Source: Candidatus Omnitrophota bacterium (lineage in GTDB: Bacteria > Omnitrophota > Gorgyraeia > Velamenicoccales > Velamenicoccaceae). Taken from it: a stretch of 52,007 bases of DNA. Below, piece by piece: positions 1-8,978 of the stretch; the first letter of the stretch is position 1, and every line of letters begins with the position of its first letter. The translations under genes were made by a program, and so were the position numbers. The notes below the pieces were generated by a model. It did not search any database and had not been told where the DNA came from. It worked only from the letters and a program-made list of their open reading frames with translations. The stretch covers positions 1 to 52,007 of the forward strand of contig JACRLT010000007.1 of the NCBI GenBank assembly GCA_016235185.1. The letters are read 5' to 3'.

Positions 1-130
1 CACGGGGTCAATGAAGCCCCAGGTAAACGATACAACCTATAACCTATCTACTCTCCAGACCATTCGAGCTACTATATCGATAATCCAGAGAATTCACCAA
101 CTCATTTGACTTTTATCGTATCATCTCCTT

Positions 131-262
131 AATTTTGCCATATACAATCCTACCTTGCAAAATTTCCTCCGTAGGCGGATCAGCCTTCGGCTGAAACTCC
201 GAAGCTTGCGCAGTCCGCCACTGAAACAATGGCGGACAAGCGCTTAAGCAAGGAGTCAGTTT
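131..262. repeat. Composite hairpin element, copy A
   Basis: Two parts are visible. The first is an 8-bp inverted repeat (131-138 with 157-164) around an 18-nt loop. The second is a larger palindrome from 195 to 262, with ACTCC/GGAGT outer arms and AAGCTTGCGC/GCGCTTAAGC-type inner arms. It carries a perfect 25-nt hairpin unit at 213-237 (7-9 bp stem, loop CTGAAACAA). A small cagcc/ggctg hairpin lies between the parts. The element starts 2 nt after the stop codon of the zinc-ribbon gene. An AAGGAG motif follows it on the minus strand, but no credible gene start is seen in the remaining 120 bases. Bases 1-130 hold nothing else I can support. Confidence 0.7.
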
Positions 263-264
263 GT

Positions 265-588
265 CTATATTTTTGCTTTCTTTATCAATTCCCTGTAATA
301 GTTTATGCATTCAGGGCACGCCCCTTCGGTTTCCTTCCATTCAGGATGGTCTTTTTTGATCAGGCTTAATAGGTATTCTTCGGTTTTGACATGGGTAAGT
401 GCTATAGAGTCATCAATACCGCGGTTGCATATCTGGCATATGTATGTCGATGTTTTCTTTTTGGCAGCGGCGGCACAACGGTTGCAAAGGCCGGGATCTT
501 CCGCGGAAGGATAGCACTTCAGTACTTTTTTTAGCAGGCCTGAAAAAGCCCCTTCAAGCGGTACTTTGCATTTCTGGCATCTTTTCAT
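265..588 (-). CDS. Small four-CxxC zinc-ribbon protein, function unknown
   Basis: A 107-residue soluble protein with four CxxC pairs (C4/C7, C35/C38, C51/C54, C91/C94). This pattern fits two zinc-ribbon or treble-clef sites. The rest is Lys-rich with no membrane segment or signal peptide. The ATG is preceded by GGGGGACAG at good spacing. It is the last gene of a run that starts with the small membrane proteins and the GGDEF protein, 15 nt after the latter's stop. I do not recognise a named family. Nucleic-acid or protein binding is the usual role of such ribbons, but nothing here decides it. Confidence 0.75.
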   Translation of the reverse strand: MKRCQKCKVPLEGAFSGLLKKVLKCYPSAEDPGLCNRCAAAAKKKTSTYICQICNRGIDDSIALTHVKTEEYLLSLIKKDHPEWKETEGACPECINYYRELIKKAKI

Positions 589-603
589 AAAACTGTCCCC
601 CTT

Positions 604-1848
604 TTATTTGCTTTTAGATGGCGTAAAGTCCGGCTGGTGTTCCAGCAGGCGCTTGATGTGTTCTTCATCGGATAGGCCCATAGAGACTACCACCTCTCCC
701 AGATGCTGCCCGGTGTTCCAGTGGTTGTTGAGCGCTTCATTAAGCTGTTCTTCGTTTAAAAGATGAGTTTCCAGCATGATCTGCCCCAGCGGTTTGTAAT
801 TCTTTAAACGGTGCGGATGGGCCTTTAGTTCATTGTCATATTGTTCTTTGAGTTCGGAGCGTACTTCGAGCCCGGTATCCGTCACGCGGCGGCTTACGTC
901 ATGTGTCCAGGTATCGGTCAGGCGGCGGTTAACAAGATAATTGCTGGTATGGTGTTTCTTTAGAAATTTTTTTATTTCGAAAGCGATCTCTATCAGTTCG
1001 AAGATCGAACGTATTTTTAAAGACCGGTTGTTTACAATTGCGATCGACAGGCCCATCAAAGGGATATGCTTAAGGTGGCCGCTTCTGTCCTTGGCTTTTA
1101 TAAAACCGTTCTTTCTGTCTTCCGAGGAATAATGGAATGGCATGAGGCGGTCGAATTCGTTGATGCACTCCTGGGCTATCAGCTCTTCTTTGTCGGTTGT
1201 TGTCAGGTATACAAAATCATCTCCGCCTATATGGCCTACAAAATTACCCGGATTGCCCAATTTTTTTACAGTCGACGTGATTATCTTTGCTGTCTGCAGG
1301 ATGACCCTGTCTCCTGCGATATAACCGTATTTGTCGTTGAAAGATTTGAAGTTGTTTATATCCAGGTAAGCAAAGGAAAAGGTCCTGTTTTCATCCAGAT
1401 GCGCCTTGATCAGCTTCTCGATGGATTTATTGCCGGGCAGCTTGGTCAAGGCATTTGCGTGGAACTGGTGGTCGGCGCTTCTCAAAGACAGGGCGATACG
1501 GATCTCTAAGTCTATTGGATCCGGAGGTTTTATAAGGAAGTCATCGACACCCTGCTCTATGTCCAAGAGGCTGCGGCGTAATTGTTTTTTCTCGATCAAT
1601 ATGATTATAGGCATATATGACGTTATAAAGTCATATTTTAATATCTTGCAGAGTTTCAAGCTGTCTATCATGGATAGATGGGCATCGATAAGGATGAGGT
1701 CGGGGTATTTTTGCGCGGCCAGCTTTAAAGCCTGGTTGCCGTCATTGCAGAGGATGACGTCATAGTTCCAGGCCTTTAAAAGATAGGTTAATATTTTATC
1801 CAGGTTCTGGTCTTCGATGACCAGCAGGATCTTTTTATTTTTGGACAT
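604..1848 (-). CDS. Response regulator with GGDEF domain and C-terminal MshEN-like domain
   Basis: The N-terminal receiver domain (about 5-122) has the acidic pair E12/D13, phospho-acceptor D55 and K107. A diguanylate cyclase domain follows (about 135-290), with an intact GGDDF active-site loop at 208-212. No RxxD inhibitory site is visible five residues upstream of it. The last about 60 residues (LGQIMLETHLLNEEQLNEAL and on) look like the MshEN/T2SSE N-terminal fold, known in other proteins as a cyclic-di-GMP binder. The likely role is phosphorylation-controlled c-di-GMP synthesis with a product-sensing or docking tail. PilZ and HD-GYP proteins elsewhere in the window could share this signal. 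The start lies one base after the upstream stop. Confidence 0.85.
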   Translation of the reverse strand: MSKNKKILLVIEDQNLDKILTYLLKAWNYDVILCNDGNQALKLAAQKYPDLILIDAHLSMIDSLKLCKILKYDFITSYMPIIILIEKKQLRRSLLDIEQGVDDFLIKPPDPIDLEIRIALSLRSADHQFHANALTKLPGNKSIEKLIKAHLDENRTFSFAYLDINNFKSFNDKYGYIAGDRVILQTAKIITSTVKKLGNPGNFVGHIGGDDFVYLTTTDKEELIAQECINEFDRLMPFHYSSEDRKNGFIKAKDRSGHLKHIPLMGLSIAIVNNRSLKIRSIFELIEIAFEIKKFLKKHHTSNYLVNRRLTDTWTHDVSRRVTDTGLEVRSELKEQYDNELKAHPHRLKNYKPLGQIMLETHLLNEEQLNEALNNHWNTGQHLGEVVVSMGLSDEEHIKRLLEHQPDFTPSKSK

Positions 1849-1849
1849 C

Positions 1850-2176
1850 TTATTCTTTTATCGCAGCGTAATAGATGAAAACAAGCGCTGCAATGATGAG
1901 AAAAACTGTGCGGCAAACGCCGATGGAAACGCTGGAACTATCGGCGCCAAATGTGGTCGTAAAATATGCCTCTGTACGTATCATCAGGATGAATAAAAGG
2001 AAAATGATCAAAAAGAAAGAGCCTATTTTTTTTAAGGCCCATTTACGCAGGACGACGATGTAGAGAAGGCCGAGGCTTAGCAAAAATGTGGATAAATTTA
2101 TGACTTTAAAAAAATTTATGGCGAGAGTTATCGTATAAAAAAGCTGGTCCTTTATTTCAAAAATTATACTATCCAC
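1850..2176 (-). CDS. Small integral membrane protein, unknown
   Basis: A 108-residue hydrophobic protein with about three membrane spans (near residues 10-40, 45-65 and 83-104) and short charged loops. It starts with GTG behind GGGATAAAC and overlaps the upstream small membrane gene by 8 nt, so the two are translationally coupled. The GGDEF gene follows one base after its stop. No catalytic motif is visible and I do not recognise the family. Co-location suggests a membrane partner for its neighbours, but this is only inference. Confidence 0.7.
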   Translation of the reverse strand: MDSIIFEIKDQLFYTITLAINFFKVINLSTFLLSLGLLYIVVLRKWALKKIGSFFLIIFLLFILMIRTEAYFTTTFGADSSSVSIGVCRTVFLIIAALVFIYYAAIKE

Positions 2177-2420
2177 GTTTATCCCTTAAGCCAAAGATCA
2201 GTAGGCCCGATGCCATGGCCACAAGGCCCGAATAGATGGCGATCTTGTCCAAATGGAGGCTCTCTTTTGCTTTGGATCTTTTGTAAAGCGGGCTAGTCTG
2301 CTCTGTTTTGATAAAATTTTCGGAATCGAGCCAAGTGATCTTGTAGCGCGGCGTAAAAATGACGATCAAAACAATGGCGATTACCTCAAGCGTCAAAACA
2401 GTAATTTGTTTTTTATTCAT
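2169..2420 (-). CDS. Small two-span membrane protein, unknown
   Basis: An 83-residue protein with hydrophobic segments at about 6-24 and 60-78, and a polar, Lys/Glu-rich middle that would face one side of the membrane. The ATG is preceded by a strong GGGGAGG, which lies in the loop of the leader hairpin of composite element B; the A of the ATG is the last base of that stem. It is the first gene of the short run leading to the GGDEF protein. No family recognised. Confidence 0.65.
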   Translation of the reverse strand: MNKKQITVLTLEVIAIVLIVIFTPRYKITWLDSENFIKTEQTSPLYKRSKAKESLHLDKIAIYSGLVAMASGLLIFGLRDKRG

Positions 2421-2525
2421 TGATTCTGCCTCCCCACAGTGTTTACCTTACAGAATCAACTCCGTAGTTTGCGCAGTCCGCCACTGAATCAATGGCGGAC
2501 AAGCGTTTAAGCAAGGAGTCAAGTT
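2420..2525. repeat. Composite hairpin element, copy B
   Basis: A perfect 9-bp inverted repeat (2420-2428 with 2451-2459; 22-nt loop) ends exactly at the A of the downstream ATG and holds the GGGGAGG ribosome-binding site in its loop. Directly next to it lies the ACTCC...GGAGT palindrome (2458-2525), which contains a 25-nt hairpin unit at 2476-2500. The unit differs by one base from the unit in copy A. The stem sequence differs from that of copies D and E, yet pairing is perfect. Confidence 0.75.
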
Positions 2526-2571
2526 TTAATTTCTTTCAATGATATAAGTCTATCTAAAATCATAAGATAAG

Positions 2572-3303
2572 TCAATGGTTTAGATGTTGTTTTCTTTTTT
2601 TGTCCAAAATTTTATTCGCCACGAGAGAACAAATTTTTAAAGCATCTATACTGCCGTAAGCAATCCCTTTTTCAAAATCCCCTTCGATCTTTCCCATCTG
2701 ATTAGTGATATGCGCAAAACAAACTATGCTCATCTGTTTTGCTTTCGCAAAGGCGTACAATGCCGCCGCCTCCATTTCCACCGCAAGAATGCCTTTGGAA
2801 GTATAGCGGCTGATCAGGGACGCGGTTTCGCGAAATGGGGCATCAGTTGTCCAGCTTGTGCCGATCTCAACCTGAAAATCCGGATCCTGGAATACATTTT
2901 TTAGCGAATTTATCAATGATGGGCCAATGCTGCTGTAGATAGAAGGCGCAACGTAGTGATAGCTGGTACCTTCATCTCTTATCGCGCGCTCAATTAAAAC
3001 GAAATACGGAGGTTTACAAATGGGTAATAGTTGTCCGGCGGATGAGATGCTGATCAGCAATTTACAACCGGAGGCGAACAGCTCCTCGGCAACAAGTACT
3101 GCGAATGGCGCCCCCACAGCCCCTGCGATTATTCCGAATTGTATGCCATCGTAAATAAAATCATATAATATTGTATGATAGCAGGCCCATGTCGGATTAG
3201 GTATCGCCTTATTATTGTGCAACAGATATTTTACTATATCGCCATCCGGGTCTAATATGCAAATTTTTGGGAACACAGATGGTTCTTTGGGATTTTTTTT
3301 CAC
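2572..3303 (-). CDS. Nucleoside phosphorylase (uridine/purine phosphorylase family)
   Basis: A PNP_UDP_1-type enzyme, predicted to cleave a ribonucleoside with phosphate into base and ribose 1-phosphate, for nucleoside salvage. The diagnostic stretch is GILAVEMEAAALYAFAKA (about 168-185), where the ExEAA-type motif binds the ribose hydroxyls. The N-terminal Gly-rich part (GIIAGAVGAPFAVL) fits the phosphate site. At 243 residues it is normal for the family. It starts with GTG overlapping the methyltransferase stop (GTGA). Base specificity cannot be read from the sequence; uridine phosphorylase is the nearest guess. Confidence 0.8.
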   Translation of the reverse strand: MKKNPKEPSVFPKICILDPDGDIVKYLLHNNKAIPNPTWACYHTILYDFIYDGIQFGIIAGAVGAPFAVLVAEELFASGCKLLISISSAGQLLPICKPPYFVLIERAIRDEGTSYHYVAPSIYSSIGPSLINSLKNVFQDPDFQVEIGTSWTTDAPFRETASLISRYTSKGILAVEMEAAALYAFAKAKQMSIVCFAHITNQMGKIEGDFEKGIAYGSIDALKICSLVANKILDKKRKQHLNH

Positions 3304-4040
3304 TTATAAGCCCTGATATTTGCGCATATTGCGTAAGGATGGCCTGTGCGGGCATTGCGGCAACTAGATATGACTTCTATATCCTTAAAACCCACTTTTT
3401 CCATTAAAGCCAAAAAGTCTTTTTCCACTAAGGCACCGCCGATGCACCTGAACCAGTCGCTATGGCTTTTTCTTTCTTCGTCCGACAATGGCGCTTTTAG
3501 GATGATCTCGCAAAATACAGTCCGGCCTGCCGGTTTTAATACACGATAGACCTGTTTCATCACTGCTTCTTTATCAGGTGAAAGGTTATATATCCCGTTT
3601 GAAGCGGCTACATCAAAGAAATTATCCTCAAAAGGCAGGTTGTCGGATTCGCCTCTGCGGACCTCTACATTATCCGTCCCTGTTTTTTTCATATTGTCCA
3701 TTGCCCTGTTGACCATGGCTTCCGAGATATCCAGGCCAAAGACTTTGCCCTGCGCGCCAACCGCTATGGCGTAGAAATATAGATCCAGGCCTCCTCCGCA
3801 GCCCAGGTCAAGGACGATCTCACCTGGTTTTAACGCAACAAAAGGCTGCGGGTTATTGGCACCTGTAAATGACTCTGTCAAAGAAACAGGCAGATTATCC
3901 AATATTTCTTTTGGGTAACCGACTTTTAAGGCAAAGGCTTTGCCCACAGGAAAGTTAAAAACAGCGCAAGGGTCAGTTGCGACTTCGCTATATTTGTCTT
4001 TTACCATTTTTTTGATTTCGTCAGGATTTAGGTTAAGCAT
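3300..4040 (-). CDS. SAM-dependent methyltransferase, arsenite methyltransferase-like
   Basis: A class I methyltransferase with the SAM-binding motif VLDLGCGGGLD at about 76-86, followed by the acidic strand end GLDISEAM. The layout (GYPKEILDNLPVS, then LKPGEIVLDLG, then the late DWFRCIGGAL) resembles ArsM-type arsenite methyltransferases. However, the cysteine set is reduced: I see C25 and the CIGGAL cysteine but not the classical full triad, so arsenic as substrate is uncertain. The ATG has an ideal GGAGG at 5-nt spacing. It is followed by the nucleoside phosphorylase in an overlapping arrangement and preceded by a DsrE-like protein. Confidence 0.75.
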   Translation of the reverse strand: MLNLNPDEIKKMVKDKYSEVATDPCAVFNFPVGKAFALKVGYPKEILDNLPVSLTESFTGANNPQPFVALKPGEIVLDLGCGGGLDLYFYAIAVGAQGKVFGLDISEAMVNRAMDNMKKTGTDNVEVRRGESDNLPFEDNFFDVAASNGIYNLSPDKEAVMKQVYRVLKPAGRTVFCEIILKAPLSDEERKSHSDWFRCIGGALVEKDFLALMEKVGFKDIEVISSCRNARTGHPYAICANIRAYK

Positions 4041-4067
4041 TGAAACCTCCGTTAGACCTTTCCTAGA

Positions 4068-4421
4068 TTAGAATATCAGTGTTTGCTTGCTGGTTTTTAT
4101 ACCATTGGCTACATCAGTCAGGCAGCAGATCTCAACACCATCGATCAATTCTTCCTTTTTTACTCCGCGCGCTTGGCAGCAGCTGCCGCAGACTAAGATC
4201 TTAACACCAAGCTTGATCAGGTCTGATAGCTTTTTTGCAAGATTCAGGCCTTCTAGATCATCCGGAGGATTCTGGCCTTTTTTAGCGCAGAAAACAGCTT
4301 CATCAAACAAAACTATTTGCGTTTCTAAGTTGACATCCAATATTCCGCCGGCGAGCCTGATGCCGTTCCAGGAGCGCATTGTATTAGGCCCTTCGTTGAG
4401 AATGATCATTATTTTATCCAT
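4068..4421 (-). CDS. DsrE/DsrF-like sulfur-relay family protein
   Basis: A 117-residue single-domain DsrE fold. Its cysteines at 78 and 81-82 (CGSCC) lie where the family carries its active sulfur-transfer cysteine, and a second pair is at 99-100. Small stand-alone members take part in persulfide relay or are uncharacterised. No TusBC or dissimilatory sulfite reductase genes are nearby, so the partner is unknown. The ATG is preceded by GGAGGGAACT. The methyltransferase gene follows 27 nt after its stop. Confidence 0.75.
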   Translation of the reverse strand: MDKIMIILNEGPNTMRSWNGIRLAGGILDVNLETQIVLFDEAVFCAKKGQNPPDDLEGLNLAKKLSDLIKLGVKILVCGSCCQARGVKKEELIDGVEICCLTDVANGIKTSKQTLIF

Positions 4422-4448
4422 AGTTCCCTCCGGTTATTGATGTTTCCA

Positions 4449-5765
4449 TTAAAAACTATATCTAACCCTTATATAGAAGTTATCGTTACCTTCCAACTGG
4501 CCAAATTGGGTCCAGTCATGTTTGCCGAAAAAAATATTTGCCCCCACTGTAAATTTCCAGTGGTCATTTACCTGCCACGCAAGACGCGGCCGTATGTAGG
4601 CATCGCTATCAGTGGGGCAATAAAAAGTAAAAAGTGACATCTCTAAAGTTTGAAGCCGGAAGAGCTTTGTAATACGAAAAGTTAAAAGTTGCCGGAACTC
4701 GTCCCTGGGAATATCGCCGGGCTGGCTGTTTGCCTTGAATTCATCAAAATTCAGCATCTGTTCTACGAAATATTGCATTCCTATGCGCCAATCCTTTGGA
4801 AAATCCCGCTCATAGCCAAGAAGGTATTTCATCGCCGAATTCTCGATGAGTCGATTTTTACCACTACGGTCTTGCAAGGAATCTGAATAACCGATTTCAC
4901 CGGAAGCAATACCTCCCACGGACGGCGCAGGACCGCGAATGCTCGCGCCAAAAACTGCAAGCTTCGGATAAAAGATCTCTTTTGTGCTCTCATTCTTAAT
5001 ACCCACCGGCTGATTAAAGAATCCTTTAAATGCATAAATAGCTGTTTCATACTCTCCGAAATTGCGATATAGACGAGTAGCAATTTCTGTATTCGCGGGC
5101 TGAACCGCAGGTTCTGTGAATATCCGATTGGATTCTTTGCCTGCGATCCGGCCAAGGAAATTATCATAAAAGCTCAAACGATCCCCCCTGATCGAGACAT
5201 CGGGGGTAAAAGAAGGGATAACCACCACATCCATTGAAACCAGGCGGCCATGGATCGAGAATTTCCCGGCATCTGACGGCGCTTTGAGATATTCATCATC
5301 CCGACCGATAAAGAATGACTCATAATCCTTCGGGAAGACGTCGTTGATAAAAAGATAATCTCCTGTTCCCCAGGTAAGGATCTGCCTACCAAGTTTAACA
5401 TCCATCCATGAGAGGGGGCTAACAAGCCCGTATCCCTCGCGTATATGATACCGCAGTGTTTCCTTGTATTCATCCGCCAGGAGATCTCCTTTGTAGAAAA
5501 ACTCCGGATTTAACGAGGCAAGCCATGCAGGTTTCTGCGGCCGATAAGCAACTTTAAGCTGAAGGCGTTGTTCTAAGAGATTGTAGCTATTCTTTTGTGC
5601 CAGCTTATCCCCTGCGAATTTATGTCCGTAAGCAGCTTCTGTAAATCCATGAACTGAATCAAAAATATGAGTCCATGGATCCGCCGACTCGGCAAACAAA
5701 ACTTCGCTGTTAGAGATAGCCAAGATAAAAGCTATAAGAATGAAACCGCAAATTTTGCTCAACAA
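4449..5765 (-). CDS. Outer-membrane beta-barrel protein of the RND-exporter operon
   Basis: A protein of 438 residues if started at the TTG placed two bases after the upstream stop and behind GGATTGGAG. A longer ATG reading overlaps the neighbour by 86 bases and puts a non-signal leader before the signal peptide. The N-terminus has a hydrophobic signal sequence ending near SEVLFAES. The body alternates polar and aromatic residues and ends in RYSF, the typical C-terminal phenylalanine of outer-membrane barrels. The stretch KLGRQILTWGTGDYLFINDVF resembles DUF1302/alginate-export-like porins. It is the last gene of the ArsR-RND-LolA-like operon and is probably the outer-membrane part of the system. 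Confidence 0.8.
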   Translation of the reverse strand: MLSKICGFILIAFILAISNSEVLFAESADPWTHIFDSVHGFTEAAYGHKFAGDKLAQKNSYNLLEQRLQLKVAYRPQKPAWLASLNPEFFYKGDLLADEYKETLRYHIREGYGLVSPLSWMDVKLGRQILTWGTGDYLFINDVFPKDYESFFIGRDDEYLKAPSDAGKFSIHGRLVSMDVVVIPSFTPDVSIRGDRLSFYDNFLGRIAGKESNRIFTEPAVQPANTEIATRLYRNFGEYETAIYAFKGFFNQPVGIKNESTKEIFYPKLAVFGASIRGPAPSVGGIASGEIGYSDSLQDRSGKNRLIENSAMKYLLGYERDFPKDWRIGMQYFVEQMLNFDEFKANSQPGDIPRDEFRQLLTFRITKLFRLQTLEMSLFTFYCPTDSDAYIRPRLAWQVNDHWKFTVGANIFFGKHDWTQFGQLEGNDNFYIRVRYSF

Positions 5766-5766
5766 A

Positions 5767-6588
5767 TTATTCTCCAATCCATTGCCTGGGAGGCCTGCGC
5801 AACAGCCTCTCTTGGAAAATATCCGAAGTAATTCCCACATTATAAGAGACATTTTTCATGGCGATCTCGGTATAGCGTTCGTTCTCAATATCTTTCATTA
5901 CCGCTTTCGTGATCGTAGGTGTGCCTTGAATAGTTTGGATCTCCTGGGTCTCATAAACCTTGTAAAGCTTTCCTTTGAGATCGTAGTGCTCTACTTTAAG
6001 CGAAAGATGTGTTACTTTATCGATCCAGAATTTTCGATAGCTAAATTCTGTCTCCCCTGGACGTTTCGGCGTGCTTTTAACTACTTGGCAGGAATACGTG
6101 CCGAGGCTTTCTTCGCCTATCAACTCATGAGCGTCCTCATCAAGAGCGCGTCCGGAAACATCCTCATAAGTAAAGTCTGACCCTGCAAAGCTCGTACGTT
6201 TGTCACTTGAAGAAATGCGTTTGACCAGATCGATCGCCGGCAGATACATCCAGCGGTCGTCATCGCGGCCAAGATGTTTTAACACCAAGAAACTCATACC
6301 CTTAACATCGGCAGGCTCATGGAAATAAATGTAATAAAACTGGTCGCCGCCGGATGTCTGGTTAAGACGAAGCATGGTCAGACGCCGTTGGCGGACTTGG
6401 CCTTGACGATTCACGATGCGCATAGATATCTCGCTTTTGGCATCTGTCTGTGGATAGTAATAAGCTAAAAGCATTTCATTCATCACTGTCTTGCCGCTTT
6501 GCGTGTCTTGAGCATATATATTTTTAGCCCAAAATCCGCTCGCAAATAACATAAAAACAATGACTGAAGCAGAGAGTATTTTTTTCAT
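5767..6588 (-). CDS. LolA-like outer-membrane lipoprotein-sorting protein
   Basis: A periplasmic protein with a signal peptide (MKKILSASVIVFMLFASGF, cleavage near YAQD). The rest is a LolA-like sheet domain of the kind encoded next to MMPL/RND exporters (sorting protein, PF17131 type), seen in blocks such as DDRWMYLPAIDLVKRISSSD and SFAGSDFTYEDV. The ATG at 6588 overlaps the RND stop codon (ATGA) and has AAAGGTGG at good spacing, so I reject the 13-residue longer reading. It is predicted to hold a lipid or lipidated substrate between the inner-membrane exporter and the outer-membrane barrel. Confidence 0.85.
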   Translation of the reverse strand: MKKILSASVIVFMLFASGFWAKNIYAQDTQSGKTVMNEMLLAYYYPQTDAKSEISMRIVNRQGQVRQRRLTMLRLNQTSGGDQFYYIYFHEPADVKGMSFLVLKHLGRDDDRWMYLPAIDLVKRISSSDKRTSFAGSDFTYEDVSGRALDEDAHELIGEESLGTYSCQVVKSTPKRPGETEFSYRKFWIDKVTHLSLKVEHYDLKGKLYKVYETQEIQTIQGTPTITKAVMKDIENERYTEIAMKNVSYNVGITSDIFQERLLRRPPRQWIGE

Positions 6589-8978
6589 ACGCCACCTTTC
6601 TTGTCTACGAAGACAACACCCGCGCAATTCCGATCAGCGCGGGGTGTCTGCTTGATTAGTTTTCTTGACCATAATTGGATAAGGGCTGGTAGATAAATAA
6701 CGCTCATTATCGAAGAAAGAACCATGATCGCCGCCATGAAAACTCCAACGGTGATATACGGGGTTAAAGATGCAAAAGCCATTATTGCAAACCCCAAGGC
6801 AAAAAGAATGGCATTAAGAAAAATCCCTTTGCCGGGCCTGGCTATCGTCCAAATAAGCGTCTCTTTCAAGTGGCTTTGGCTATCGGAAGCCAAACCATCG
6901 CCCCCTGGCTTACGATGGTCTTCTTTATACCGCTGATGGAACCGGCCAACGAAATGAATGGCAAAATCAATAGCCATGCCCAAGGAAAGCGTGGATAGCA
7001 CTGCAACCGGCATGTCAAAATCTTTACCGATCAACCCTACGACACCATAGATCAATGCTATTGTGAAAAGAAGCGGCAGAAAACTCAAAGTACCCCATAG
7101 AAACGAGCGGGTCTGGAAGACAAGAAGTATCAATACCAGAACGAGCCCCCAGAGAAAACTGCTAACCATCCCCCAAAGTACCTCATGGTTCCATACCATA
7201 TTAAAATAGGCGATCCCGGCTGGTTTGAAATTCGTCACTTCCGGCAAGGGGTGCGAAGCGAAGAAACTATTCGCCCGGCCAATGACTGATTTCATCGCAT
7301 CGGCATCCCAGCTTTTCAACTGAATGATGATGTTGGCGGTTTTAAGGGAAAAATCTACGACGTTATCAAGATGTCGGGGTTTAGCTGCTGATTGTAACAG
7401 AAATAGGTATTGCCCTACTTCTTGCTTAGAATCCGGTATGCGATTAAATATTGGTACATTATCATGCATAACCAGATTCGTGCGTTTGATATAATCCGCC
7501 AAGGAGAATGTTTTCCCGATTATTGGGTCTTTTTCCAACTCGCGCTGAAGGCCGTCAATTTGACGTAAAAACGCAGGATCTCCTACAGCACCATCATTTT
7601 TGGCCTGAACAACCAAATAGGCTGTGGAAGTTCCGCCGAGATATTTATTCATGACACGGTCTGCAGTCCTGACTTCACTATTGAATTTAAACCAGTGGAC
7701 CATGTTGTTATTAACATGAATACGGGTAAGACCCGCTATTGCCACTATAAATAGCACGATGCCCACGAGAAGAATTGGTTTGGATTTTTCTACGCAAAAG
7801 CGTCCCATGCGTATTAGTGAAGGAGAGAATTTTTCCCCTTTTCCTTGAACCGATGCAAGCTTTAAAATATGCTTTTCAGGAATAAACATGAGAAGGGCTG
7901 GAATAAAGGTAAAACTCATGAGAAGGACAACTAGGGTCCCGAACGCAATAACTAGCCCGAAAATTTTGACCGGAACGATGGTGACTGTTGCAAGTGCGGC
8001 AAAACCAACGGCTGTGGTAATATCCGAATAGAAAACAGGTCCACCCAAAACTTTCATCGTCTCCAAGATGGCACTTCGTTTATCCTGGCCTTCGCGTAGC
8101 CGGAATGCAAACTCATTAAAAATATGCACTGCATCGGTTGCGATCGCCATTAAAAAGACCGGACTCATAGAACTCATGATGTGGACAGGAAACCCTAAGC
8201 CGATCAAGCCTCCCATACTCCAGATGATGCCGATCATTGCAGCAGCCATATTGGCTACGATCACGATAACATTGCGGAACATAAACCATAACGCGATACA
8301 CATCACAAGGCCTGCTATAGGAGAAAAAAGCCCCATTTGTCGAAACATCTCTGTTCCGAATGTATCGCGGGCAACAGGATCTCCTGCAAGATAAAAATGG
8401 TTTTTGCCCGGATCTATTGGTAGTATCGCACGGATCTTGTCTGCGATCTCCTTGCCGTTGGCAGCGGGCTCTATAGGAATAAAGATCGCTACGGCTTTCC
8501 CGTCCGAAGAAATAAAGCGGCCCACAAAGAGTGAATTGTCTAAAATGCTTTTGCGTAAAGCTGTTAACTCTTCTGTGGTCTTCGGGATATCGCCCAAAGC
8601 AGGCCTTACAATGAGTTCGCCTTCTTTTGAAAAAACATTCTCTACAGTTGAAAGGCTATCCACATCCCGCACGATCACACCGGGTATTTGTCGAACGGCA
8701 TTCGTCAGATCTTTGACATATGTAAGCGTTTGCTGGTTAAAAATCCCTTCCGTGTTGACTATCCCCAATACGATCACATCAGGATGAAGGACGAAGTCTT
8801 TTTCTACCTTGTCATTATACTGGCGGACAGGCGAAGTCGCAGGAAGCATATTCTTGGGGTCAGTATCGATCGTAATCTTTGGGAACTGCGCCATAAAGAA
8901 AATGCTTATGGCAGCAACAAGTCCAATAACTAGCTTAGGGCGGCCCAGAACCGCTTGTGTTAGGCGTTCAAGTTTCAT
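6585..8978 (-). CDS. RND-superfamily exporter (MMPL/HpnN-like)
   Basis: A 797-residue inner-membrane transporter with the usual two-fold build: one membrane span near residue 15, a periplasmic loop, five spans, then a repeat of the pattern. Each half carries the sterol-sensing-like block with conserved polar residues (MAIATDAVHIFNEF in the first half, LGMAIDFAIHFVGRF in the second). The aspartates are the proton-relay candidates. It resembles COG1033 exporters, which move hydrophobic molecules or lipids. The ATG at 8978 overlaps the ArsR stop and has GGGGGGAG before it; the 36-residue longer reading runs back into arsR. Confidence 0.9.
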   Translation of the reverse strand: MKLERLTQAVLGRPKLVIGLVAAISIFFMAQFPKITIDTDPKNMLPATSPVRQYNDKVEKDFVLHPDVIVLGIVNTEGIFNQQTLTYVKDLTNAVRQIPGVIVRDVDSLSTVENVFSKEGELIVRPALGDIPKTTEELTALRKSILDNSLFVGRFISSDGKAVAIFIPIEPAANGKEIADKIRAILPIDPGKNHFYLAGDPVARDTFGTEMFRQMGLFSPIAGLVMCIALWFMFRNVIVIVANMAAAMIGIIWSMGGLIGLGFPVHIMSSMSPVFLMAIATDAVHIFNEFAFRLREGQDKRSAILETMKVLGGPVFYSDITTAVGFAALATVTIVPVKIFGLVIAFGTLVVLLMSFTFIPALLMFIPEKHILKLASVQGKGEKFSPSLIRMGRFCVEKSKPILLVGIVLFIVAIAGLTRIHVNNNMVHWFKFNSEVRTADRVMNKYLGGTSTAYLVVQAKNDGAVGDPAFLRQIDGLQRELEKDPIIGKTFSLADYIKRTNLVMHDNVPIFNRIPDSKQEVGQYLFLLQSAAKPRHLDNVVDFSLKTANIIIQLKSWDADAMKSVIGRANSFFASHPLPEVTNFKPAGIAYFNMVWNHEVLWGMVSSFLWGLVLVLILLVFQTRSFLWGTLSFLPLLFTIALIYGVVGLIGKDFDMPVAVLSTLSLGMAIDFAIHFVGRFHQRYKEDHRKPGGDGLASDSQSHLKETLIWTIARPGKGIFLNAILFALGFAIMAFASLTPYITVGVFMAAIMVLSSIMSVIYLPALIQLWSRKLIKQTPRADRNCAGVVFVDKKGGV

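Noticed and set aside
113-310. 65-codon frame on the minus strand
   Set aside because: It runs through repeat element A and the end of the zinc-ribbon gene and has no family likeness.
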